NCBI GenBank assembly: GCA_963825845.1
Contig: CAWGVL010000054.1
Span: 89,182-153,181, forward strand
Source: DASQDN01 sp963825845
Lineage (GTDB): Bacteria > Acidobacteriota > Terriglobia > Bryobacterales > Bryobacteraceae
Direction of reading: 5' to 3'
DNA length: 64,000 nt
Positions within the stretch are counted from its first letter, which is position 1. Every line of letters begins with the position of its first letter. The translations under genes were made by a program, and so were the position numbers. Shown here piece after piece: positions 1 through 8,345 of the stretch. The notes under the pieces are model-generated. The model was not told where the DNA came from. It did no database searches and was given only the letters and a program-made list of their open reading frames with translations.

Positions 1-1029
1 AAAGCGCATGTCGATAACGCCCGCGGCAGGCGCGACGTCTTCGGCATGTTCGCAGGCGAGGAACTGAAGTGGAAACGCGGGCAGGTCCGACGGCCACGGT
101 CGCGTGACTGCGAGTTCGCCGGTCCAGCACAGGGGCGAGCCGTTCAGGAACGCGTGCCGCTGCGCGTGCCGGTAGATGCGATTCCACTGCGACTCCTCAG
201 CACGGCTTGTGTCCAGCACAACAAGCGGGAGCCGGTTCGATGCGCAGACCGCCGCCGCCAACGATCTGCGTCCGCTTCCTGCGCGCCCCGTGATAATGAC
301 GCGAACCGTTGCGGGACTACCCGGTTCGAGGACGCGCGCCAGAGATTCGCGCACTCGATCGAATGGCCAGGAGTTAAGCGGCGTGACAGGAGCAGGAATT
401 GACGCGAGGCCCACGAGCGGATCGCTAACCTCGACTATGCCGCGCAGCCATGCCGCGATAACGGGGTCGCATGTGAGAGCGCGAGGTTCGCCGGGGCCGA
501 GTTCGCGGGCGCGCACGATTTCCCAACGAAGCAGCGCCGATTCAGCCGGTAGCGGCAGATCCTTGGGGCGGTACAGCTTCGCAACGAGCTCCTCGGTGAT
601 GTATTCGCGCCCTGAGTGATCCTGCAGATAGGCGGCAACACGGCGCAGCGCCGGCTCGAGGGCAAGGGCGATGCAGCCTTCGAGAACGACCGATTCGGCT
701 TCGTCGAGTCCGAAGACTCTTATGAGTTCCGCCAGCCGTCCCGGCTCCTCCGTTGAAGGCGTCAGCTCATCCAGTCGCGCTCGCGTTTGCGACAGAGATT
801 CCTGGCTGCGCTGCCACCGGCTTTCCGCCTCGGCGCGGTCGCGCCCTTCGAGATGTAAGGAGACTTCACTGTGCGTGATCGACCCTTGCTCCGGCGCCTC
901 CTCCGACCACAACTTCCGCAGCCACGCTGCTCGCAGGGTCGCGAGCAGGCGAAAACGTTCGATGACGCGATCGGCGTCCGATCGGCGTGTGGCTCCGCGT
1001 GTTTGGGTCGCCGCTGAGCGCGTTGTCAT
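1..1029 (-). CDS. eCIS AAA+ ATPase (Pvc15/Afp15-like), partial, 3' end beyond window
   Basis: Reading the minus strand from the ATG at 1029 gives 343 codons with no stop to the window edge, so this is the N-terminal part of a longer protein. After about 110 residues of charged helical sequence and a winged-helix-like stretch, a P-loop-like GRAGSGRRS lies near residue 265, followed by hydrophobic strand LPLVVLDTS. In contractile injection systems (PVC, Afp) the ATPase gene lies beside the Pvc16/DUF4255 gene and helps assemble or load the particle. Here the ATG overlaps the TGA of the DUF4255 gene (ATGA), so the two are translationally coupled. The family call rests on context plus the Walker-A-like motif; Walker B and the arginine finger would be outside the window. 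Confidence 0.7.
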   Translation of the reverse strand, partial: MTTRSAATQTRGATRRSDADRVIERFRLLATLRAAWLRKLWSEEAPEQGSITHSEVSLHLEGRDRAEAESRWQRSQESLSQTRARLDELTPSTEEPGRLAELIRVFGLDEAESVVLEGCIALALEPALRRVAAYLQDHSGREYITEELVAKLYRPKDLPLPAESALLRWEIVRARELGPGEPRALTCDPVIAAWLRGIVEVSDPLVGLASIPAPVTPLNSWPFDRVRESLARVLEPGSPATVRVIITGRAGSGRRSLAAAVCASNRLPLVVLDTSRAEESQWNRIYRHAQRHAFLNGSPLCWTGELAVTRPWPSDLPAFPLQFLACEHAEDVAPAAGVIDMRF

Positions 1030-2300
1030 GGCACGGGTACCCAAAGCGGCGCATTCTCAGCGCCGCGGATCATCAGACGCAGGGGAACCTGCGTGCCAGA
1101 GACAACTTTGGGGACGGGGAAGCGGAAACGTACTGTGGTCGCGTTCAGAACCTCGAATTGACCTGGCAAAAGAGCAGCCGGCGGCACACGTGGATCAAGA
1201 CGCTCCGAGCCGATATAAAGCACGATGTCCGTCGCTTTCAGATCCGGATGCTGAAAGACGCTCCCTGTGATGTCGACTTCCCCATTCACGTTTGGCGGCG
1301 ACACGGCCGTGATCGAAGGCGCGACAAGAAACGCCGTGGCGTTCGATACCGCAGAGAAGTCACGCATCGCGCCATCGGGCATACGACGTTGGGTAGTAAC
1401 TTCGGCCATCGCGGAGTAGACACCCGGCAGCGTCGGCTCAACGTCGATAAACGCGCCTACTGTCGCAAACACCACGCTGCCGTTCGTTGCGACACCCCAT
1501 CCGGAGACTTCGACAAAGTCGTCGAAGCGGTCGTCTTTGACGAGCAGCGTCGTCTGGTCCGCTGCCAGATCCGAGCCCATGAACTCGATCGCCTGTCCGA
1601 CGGCAGCTTCCGCCGGACGTGCTTCCACTGTGCGCGGCGCGGTTTCACCGGGGATCGTGAATGAAATTCGATTCCGGCTGGTGTCGAGACGTGGCGACCC
1701 GCGTAGCAGCGTAGTGACTCCATACTTGAGGACACGACCGGACTTCGAGCGCACCTCCGGCGGCTCGAGCAGGATGACGGACACCTGGTAGTATGCGGCG
1801 AGTCGGATCGACTGCGAACCCGCATTCCAATACTGCACCGCCTCCTGGGGCGGCACGGGATGAAGCACGACACGCAGCCGGTTGTCCTTACCCTGCAGGT
1901 CGGCGTGAAGAATTTTGATGCCGCCGATTTCGGTCGTGTCGTCGATGATCGGGTAGTCGCGCAACGCTTTCACCGCCGCGCCCATCATGGTTTGCTCGAG
2001 TTCGGCGCCCGCAGATCCTTGCTGCTGGCTGGACGCAGTCAGCAGGTACTGCAGAGCCAATGCCATAGGCGTGAAACGTACCGGCGGACTGTCGAGGCCG
2101 GGCGATGGAAGGTTCTTATAGTGCGGATCCTCCGACAGGTGATACAGGTACATCGCGACTGTCTGATTGCCGGTCAGCTTGTCAGGCGGCTGCGCTGTCG
2201 TCGACAGCGCATTCAGCTTGCCCGCCAGCGGCGAGTTCGCCACGTGCTCGCGGATCAGTGCGAGCAGCGTTTGTGTGACGAGCGCGAGGTCGAGCAGCAT
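1026..2300 (-). CDS. DUF4255 / Pvc16-like eCIS tail-terminator protein
   Basis: The protein has 424 residues. Its N-terminal ~190 residues fit the Pvc16_N/DUF4255 family, which caps the contractile tail of extracellular injection systems: helical start (MLLDLALVTQTLLALI), then a NQTVAMYLYHLSEDPHYKN motif near residue 50 and a strand-rich part ending in YYQVSVILLEPP near 180. The remaining ~230 residues look like two beta-sandwich, IPT/TIG-like modules (for example PSITAVSPPNVNGE), longer than the minimal Pvc16 fold and possibly surface exposed. It sits 2 bp after the proline-rich gene and overlaps the ATPase start by 4 bp, inside a six-gene tail operon. The family call is solid; the role of the C-terminal extension is inference. 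Confidence 0.85.
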   Translation of the reverse strand: MLLDLALVTQTLLALIREHVANSPLAGKLNALSTTAQPPDKLTGNQTVAMYLYHLSEDPHYKNLPSPGLDSPPVRFTPMALALQYLLTASSQQQGSAGAELEQTMMGAAVKALRDYPIIDDTTEIGGIKILHADLQGKDNRLRVVLHPVPPQEAVQYWNAGSQSIRLAAYYQVSVILLEPPEVRSKSGRVLKYGVTTLLRGSPRLDTSRNRISFTIPGETAPRTVEARPAEAAVGQAIEFMGSDLAADQTTLLVKDDRFDDFVEVSGWGVATNGSVVFATVGAFIDVEPTLPGVYSAMAEVTTQRRMPDGAMRDFSAVSNATAFLVAPSITAVSPPNVNGEVDITGSVFQHPDLKATDIVLYIGSERLDPRVPPAALLPGQFEVLNATTVRFRFPVPKVVSGTQVPLRLMIRGAENAPLWVPVP

Positions 2301-2302
2301 GG

Positions 2303-3101
2303 TTATGTCTGCCGTAAACCGAACACGCGCGGAGGTGTAGGCCTCAGAGATGCGCGCGGAGACGATCGTCGAACCTGTGGCTTGGGTGGAGAGAGCGGCG
2401 CGGGCGCGGGCACGACGTCGACTCGCAGCCTGCCGATCACGAGTCGGGGCTGATCGGACGGCTCGGGTGGAGCGGGCGGTTCGACCGCCGGCATGATTCG
2501 TTGTACGGGCGCGGGAGCGGCCATGCTCGCCGTCGGCGCCTCGCGTAGGCCTGCTGCTCGGGTGCGGACGTCGGCGGCGCGCAATCGCTCGATACGTTCA
2601 TGAACTATCTCGCGCTCGCGAATCAGGCGCGTTTCGATGCGCTCTGGCGGCGGAGGTTCGACAGATCGTTCCACTGTGCGCACGTTGTGTACCTCCTCTG
2701 GAGCGGGAGGACGGACGACACTCATTGGTTCCGCAATTGGCGGAAACGCAGGCGCATCGCGTTTTGGAGGCAGGTCGTGCGCTTCACTGAATGGGCTGTC
2801 ACGCCGCAGCGGCGCAGGAGGCGCGTGCGGCGTAATCGCGTTCACTTCCGGTTCAAGCACACTCCGCGGCGCTTCGCGTGTACGTTCCGGAGTGGCGGGC
2901 TCGCTTGCGACCGGCTCAAGCGTATTCGGCGCACGCGGAGAGGCCGTCGCGCGCGACAGACGGATACAGCGGTGGATCGTAGATGACACGCTCAAACGGG
3001 TCATCGATGGCGGCGACAGCCGCTGATGCGGGGACATTCGGTACCGGCTGTGCGACAGCGCCGGTTGCACGCTCTGCCAGCCGCCGGAAGTACGAGTTCA
3101 C
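2303..3101 (-). CDS. Proline-rich eCIS-associated protein, one frameshift
   Basis: This ~265-residue gene is visible in two frames: 3101 to about 2950 (MNSYFRRLAERATGAVAQPV... with DDPFERVIYDPP) and about 2960 to 2303 (rich in Pro, Glu and Arg). A single base change near 2945-2960 joins them. The GTG at 3101 overlaps the TGA of the upstream zinc-ribbon gene (GTGA). The middle is a proline/alanine linker with a charged helix (RLIREREIVHERIERLR) around residue 155, and the C-terminus is basic. No enzyme motif is seen. Position between the gp51-like and Pvc16-like genes suggests a baseplate or assembly role, but I do not recognise a family. Confidence 0.6.
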
Positions 3102-3874
3102 AGCACGCTCCGATTTCGCAGAGAGGCTTCCGTCTCGATTAGCGACACGAACGCGCGGCGATCCTGTCGCGGAAGGGCGAGAATGCTTTCAAGACTCCAG
3201 CCGTACGCTGTTGCGAGGCGATGAATGTCGGCAAGCAGGTGCGAGCGTTCCGCGAGCAGGCGCCGCAAGAGATACTCCTGAATGTCGAAACGAAGGGACT
3301 GTTGCGCGGCGCATTCGGGACACACAGCGTTCATGTCCAGGCAGAGCAGCGGCGCCATTTCATCGAGCGCCGAAGCCACCTGTTCGACCGCGTCCGCCTG
3401 ACCAGCGGCATCGACGACACACCAAGTCGCCAACGCCTGTTCCGCTTCCGAAGCATCCAGACCCGCAACCGCGATCTCGTCCTCGGCGGCAGGGACGCGA
3501 AAGCGGACCCCTGTCGCAAGACGCCATATGTCGTCATCCTCCGGCTCGACGGGCGGCGGCTCGGCTGTTTGCATCACTCGCAGCAGCTCGCCCAGCGAGA
3601 AATCGAGATCGAAGAGATTCGAACAGGAGCTGCACGTCGTAGTGCTTCTGATACGCTCGCCGAAATTCCGCTGGTAGATCGAGGCGAGCAACCGGTCGCG
3701 CTCGCTGGCCGTGAGAGGAGAAACGTCACCTGAGGCGCCAGTGACGTTCGAGATCAGACGCAACGCGTTGAAGGTGTCAGTGCCGGAGACGGCGTGTTCG
3801 TCGTACCCATTCAACTCGCGGACGCCACCGGTTGAGAAGGCGCCGCCAGCCTGCCCTGTCGCGGATCGCATCAT
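3098..3874 (-). CDS. gp51-like zinc-ribbon tail/baseplate assembly protein
   Basis: The protein has 258 residues, with one CxxC pair near residue 82 (TCSSCSNLFDLDF) and a second near 188 (VCPECAAQQSLRFD), consistent with one zinc ribbon whose halves are about 100 residues apart. It ends with a helical domain (EYLLRRLLAERSHLLADIH) and the ending LETEASLRNRS-like helix. Many eCIS and T4-like baseplate loci carry a protein of this layout, related to T4 gp51/gp26 hub-assembly factors, directly after the tube gene, as here (21 bp gap). I infer a baseplate-hub assembly role. The stop overlaps the next gene's GTG. Homology to gp51 was not tested. Confidence 0.6.
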   Translation of the reverse strand: MMRSATGQAGGAFSTGGVRELNGYDEHAVSGTDTFNALRLISNVTGASGDVSPLTASERDRLLASIYQRNFGERIRSTTTCSSCSNLFDLDFSLGELLRVMQTAEPPPVEPEDDDIWRLATGVRFRVPAAEDEIAVAGLDASEAEQALATWCVVDAAGQADAVEQVASALDEMAPLLCLDMNAVCPECAAQQSLRFDIQEYLLRRLLAERSHLLADIHRLATAYGWSLESILALPRQDRRAFVSLIETEASLRNRSVL

Positions 3875-3895
3875 GTCGGCGCAGACCTTTCTCGT

Positions 3896-4402
3896 TTACT
3901 TTTCCGGCTTCTCGCCTACCGCTTCATCGCGCTCCCAGCCCTCGTTTTCGAGTTTCACCATCTCGATGGCAACCACGTGCGCGTTGGCATCGAGTTCCGG
4001 GAGCGCCTGGTATTCCGACACCCAACAGCGGTAGACGTTGTATGCTTTCGCGACCTCGCCGCCCTCGGTGAGAAGTTCAATCGTGATGTCCTTCCGGAAA
4101 TCTTTCATCGAGATTTCCATGTCACCACCCGTGCTGTAGATGAGGTTCGCCCATTTTTCGAACTCGGGGTCGTAGGTGACCCCGCGCTCGAGCGTAATCG
4201 CGTCGAACTTCCAGACGCTGGGGGATACCCGTGAAGTGCTGGGGTCGCCGCCCTCCCGGTGCGTCACGGGTTCAGTGGAGCGCTTAAGAGCGCTGCACTT
4301 GCTGACACCGGCGACGTAGCGGCCGTCCCACTTGATGCGGAACTTCATGTTCTTGTACGGATCGAATCGGTGCGTGTTGACGCTGAATTGTGGCGCTGCC
4401 AT
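3896..4402 (-). CDS. Contractile tail tube protein (gp19/Afp1-Afp5 type)
   Basis: The protein has 168 residues, the usual size for tube proteins of contractile systems. It starts MAAPQFSVNTHRFDPYKN and carries the FRIKWDGRYVAGVSKCSALK strand pair near residue 22, then KFDAITLERGVTYDPEFEKW near 65, which matches the conserved 'itLkrGvt.d..f..W' segment of the T4 gp19-like family, and MEISMKDFRKDITIELL. Tube subunits stack as hexameric rings inside the sheath and form the ejected needle. The gene follows the sheath gene by 12 bp, the usual sheath-tube order. The length and motif make the call firm. Confidence 0.9.
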   Translation of the reverse strand: MAAPQFSVNTHRFDPYKNMKFRIKWDGRYVAGVSKCSALKRSTEPVTHREGGDPSTSRVSPSVWKFDAITLERGVTYDPEFEKWANLIYSTGGDMEISMKDFRKDITIELLTEGGEVAKAYNVYRCWVSEYQALPELDANAHVVAIEMVKLENEGWERDEAVGEKPEK

Positions 4403-4414
4403 AGTCGTCCAGTC

Positions 4415-6861
4415 CTAGACCTCGATTTGTCCAGCCATTTGCTGTAGCGAAAGGATGACGAATTCAGCCGGCTTCAGAGGAGCGAATCCGACGATAATGT
4501 TCACGATCCCCAGATTCCGGTCGTTCTGAGTCGTTGTTTCGGAGTCGCACTTAACGAAGTAGGCTTCTTTGCGCGTGACACCCTGGAAAGCGCCCTGCCG
4601 GAACAGGTTGTGCATGAAAGCTCCCACGTTCAACCGGATCTGCGCCCACAAGGGCTCATCGTTGGGCTCAAACACGACCCACTTCAGCCCGCGAAACAGG
4701 CTCTCTTCAATGAACAGCGCGAGCCGGCGGACAGGGATGTACTTATACTCGCTGGCGAAGTCGTCGTCGCCATCGTTGGAGCGGGCGCCCGAACTGACAA
4801 TGCCGTTCGGAAATGCGCGCAGCGCATTGATGCCCCGTGGATTAATGACGCCGTTCTCGCCGTCTGAAAGCGCGTACTCGAGTCCGCGCAGACCGCGCAA
4901 GTCCGCTTCCGTGCCTGCCGGAGCTTTCCACACGCCGCGCTGCGTGTCGATACGACCGTACAAACCAGCCATCGCGCCCGCGGGACCAACGGGCGTCGGC
5001 AGTTTATTCACCTCAACAATCAGTCGCGGATAGTAGATAGCGCTGTACTGCTTCGATACCCCGATCCGCACATTCTTGACGTCCGCCGCGGCGATCTGCG
5101 TCGTCGTCCAGTTCGCTGGCGGATCCATGATGAGGAACGCGCGGCGCTTTTCACAGAAGACGCTGGCGTTCGGATAGATCTGAGTCATCGGTACCGCGGC
5201 GTCGGGCGGCAGCACCATCAGGTTGAAGAGATCGATCTTGTCCGCGATCTCGTAGGCAGTGTCGTAGTTCGCGGAAATCGGCGGGTTGCCGTCGGTTGCT
5301 GCGGCGGCGGGGTTGGTCTGGAATCCGCCAACGTTTGCGCCCGAAGCGCCCAGGCTGTACATCTGCACATTGTTTGTGAAACGGGCCGCGAATCCGGCCG
5401 GTGCGCCAGGGGTGGCAAAAACGGCGCCGGCAAAGAAGTTGTCGTCGGTGTACTTCGGAGTGAGCACAAGACGGTACCCTGACAGCGAAGCGCTCCACAG
5501 AAATTTAGTCCCGGCCGGGGGGACGAACGCGTTCACCATGTTGACGACGCGCGCGAGCTTCTCACGAACTCCGTCGTTGTTGTTCAGCGGGGAGTTGTTG
5601 GGCGCCGGGAGGCCGAGTCCGTCCTTGGTCCACGCGTCTCCCGCGACAGTGGTCACCACTGTGTCAGCGGGCGCAGGGTTCACGATTTGGATGGTGACGG
5701 TGGCGGGCACCCCGGCATCGGTCACGGTGTTCAAGGTGATGCCCGTCCATTGGTTCTGCAGCACTGCGCCCAGCGCGTTGAACTGCGTCGATACTTCGGG
5801 CGCGGCTGTCAGTTCCGAGATGTCGAAGGTAATGCCGCACGGCGCCGGACGCCACCGCGACGACATGGAAACTTCGATGCCGCCTTGGCCGGTGCCGAGC
5901 ATGAGGGGCACGGCAAGATCGCGGCTGCTCGCCGGACGGATGTAGACGTCCGTGTTGCGCCCGCCGGAGGGTTGCGCCGGGCAATGCGGAGTTGCTGCGT
6001 GTTGGCGATAGGGCCGTTGACGAAGTCGACCTGTACCTGTGTTCCGGGAATGTTCAGGGCGGTGAACTTAGCCTCAATCACGCCCTGAATCAATGTCGCC
6101 GTCGCTGGAGCCGTCGCAGCAACGACTACGCTCTGCAGATCCACTTCGGCGTACGGACTCCCGCCAACGCTGATCTGGAACTGGTTCGCTCCCGTTTGCG
6201 TTGATCCGAGGCGGGCCTGCCAGGCGGGTTGAAATCCACCGCTTACGTTCACCGGCCGGCCGGACAAAGAAAATGCCGCGGTGGCAGCCGGCAGCGCGCC
6301 CGGTAGAACAGCGTTGACGAGTTTCGAATTGCCATTCAGAAAATCGACGGCGTACAACGGCGAACCTGCGATCATCGACAGGTTTTTCCAACTCTCGATC
6401 TCGCTCTTCTGTCTCTTCCCGGCGGAATCGATCTGCCAACGGAAAAGCTCGACGTTGAACGTGGCTTCGGGCTGCGGAGTGTTGTAGTCCACAATCGCGC
6501 GAATGAACTCACCAGCCGAGCCTTTGTCCCGCGCGTCCAGTCTGAGCACCGGGTTTCCCAGCTCGTTCAGCAGCGTGACGGTTGACGTTCCGGCGCCGTC
6601 CGCGATCCGCATCACGTAGCAATTCGAGCCCCCGTTAAGGAAGAACAGTTTTACGTACGTGGCAAGCTGGCCACCGGACGGATCCTCGCCGAAGTTGCGG
6701 ACAAAGTCCGAATAGCTGAGGATTTGAACGGGTTTATCTATCGGACCTTTTTTGGATGTTCCGAGAAAAAGGCAAATGGAGGTAGCGACGCCAACGATTG
6801 TTCGAACGCCGCTGGGAATTTCCTGGACGTACACGCCAGGATACGTCGGGGACACTGGCAC
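4415..6861 (-). CDS. Contractile tail sheath protein, one frameshift
   Basis: The start is GTG at 6861, 8-9 bases after a strong GGAGGG site, and gives MPVSPTYPGVYVQEIPSG, the classic sheath N-terminus. The reading frame breaks near 5965 (one G missing in a G run) and continues from about 5960 to 4415, about 815 residues in total. The C-terminal third carries the conserved sheath core: YYPRLIVEVN, LYGRIDTQRGVWKAPAG, RRLALFIEESLFRGLKWVVF and PNDEPLWAQIRLNVGAFM, ending in a polymerisation strand (AEFVILSLQQMAGQIEV). The middle (residues 130-480) is a large insertion of variable beta domains, as in long Afp/PVC sheaths. Sheath contraction drives the tube. The indel is probably a consensus error. 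Confidence 0.88.
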
Positions 6862-8345
6862 TGAGCGACCCTCCTAAATCAAAGTGGGTGCTGCTAGACA
6901 CTACCGCGCTCGAGCAGGAGCGCCAAAACGCCCGAGCACATCACATATGTCCCCGCTCAGAGACGGCTATTGTCGAGGACCAACGTAGTTTGGCACATCT
7001 CAAAGCGGCTGCCAATAGGAAATGGAATTTTTATTGAAGACTTTTTTACAGGTAATCCGCGGACTGATTGTTCTAAAGGACTAAACGTGAAGATCAACTT
7101 TCCAAAGGTGCTGTATTTATTTTCACAGTGCGTTAGTTGGAACACTTTTCGCGATCTCTCGAATGATTTCCAGATTGCTGTCAAGGTCTGTGGATTTGTG
7201 GATATAGGCGTTTGCTTCGCTCACGATAACAGGCATCGACACGTGTCAGGGCAGTGTACACCGTTCCCGCATGTGACCGCTGGCCTTCACTCCGAGCCGT
7301 ACTGAGCACCGTGGCAAGGTGTAATATATCGCTCACCACAGTACGTCTGCGTCGATCCTCGAGGTCAAACTGACCCTGCCTTCCCGGACGCCTCTGTCCA
7401 GCCAGTCCCGCATCTGCACTGCACGGACGCACATCTTCCCGCGAGCCAGTCTTCGGCTCTAGATTCCTTCAAAAGCGCCAACATCGCATCCACGACTGAT
7501 CCATACGCATCACATTCCGGCTCAGGGTGAGAGATGGAGACGAAATCCTGTGGCTGTTTCTGTTCCGCCCGCAACTCCGATGCTTCAAGCCCCGCCGAAG
7601 TTTCACGCATGGCTGTGCTGGCTCTTCGGTGCACCGGTGTAACGGAAATAGGGGATGCGGGTGCAAAAAGGGCCTCGTTCCTGACCGCCGGCGGGGTGAA
7701 GAGTCGTCGCAGATCAGTCCAGGCTCCTCCGGAACTGGGACGCCGCCCACGCGCAACACCTTCTGATTGCCGGGAGCAACCGCGCCGGTCGATTTCACGA
7801 AATTTTCACGCGCAGACACACTAAAACGCAATGTCGCGGTTTGCCCCTTTTCATCGCCGCACGCGATCTCGCCTTTTCAAGCGTTCAGCGTGTAGTTAGA
7901 GGTCAGTTCAACGAGACAGGCGATAAAGGCGACACTTTTGACCCCCGCTTCAGATTGCCGATTAAAGTCACGAATTACGCGGAAATCAGCAATTCCGGGT
8001 GATTCGCTGCCGGCCGCAGCGAGTCACCGCAAGACGGGCGCGGGAAGCACTACGCGCGAGGACGTGATCAAATCGCGGTGTATTTGGAGATTTTCTGGTA
8101 AGCGGACGTCACAGGCGGAAAGCGACTTCAACGGTAGACGCTACCTTATTCGTTGGGTAAGTTCTGCGCATTCATAGTTGAGCCGGTAGTGTTGGATGGG
8201 CAATAGTTCCCGATCCAGTTCGGGTTCTGGGAATCAAGCCGGATTAAATAGTAAGCCGTCTTCAGCATGACTGAGTAGTCAACCGACAGCCATACCTTTG
8301 TAGTTGAAGCAACAGAGACTCCACGTGCAGATCATGCGCGCAACG
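6862..8345. other. Long non-coding stretch upstream of the eCIS operon
   Basis: About 1.48 kb separates the eCIS operon (reading left) from the 3' end of the ADOP permease (also reading left). It must contain the eCIS promoter; the section 6960-7180 is noticeably more AT-rich than its surroundings. Apart from a short receiver-domain-like remnant at 7123-7236 I see only short open frames with no family resemblance in any of the six frames. No tRNA-like cloverleaf or repeat array was seen. Confidence 0.5.
7123..7236 (-). pseudogene. Remnant of a CheY-like receiver domain C-terminus
   Basis: On the minus strand, 37 codons before a TGA read MPVIVSEANAYIHKSTDL then DSNLEIIREIAKS. This resembles the last third of a response-regulator receiver domain (the 'PVIVL...GANAYIHKP.D...L..v+.I' pattern with its conserved Lys), but the part between PVIV and ANAYIHK is shortened and the phosphoacceptor half is absent. 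No continuing frame lies upstream. The similarity is short and judged by eye. Confidence 0.35.

Noticed and set aside
7300..8300. A protein gene or tRNA in the long intergenic stretch
   Set aside because: Six frames gave only short, low-information peptides, and no cloverleaf with a CCA-end was found by eye.
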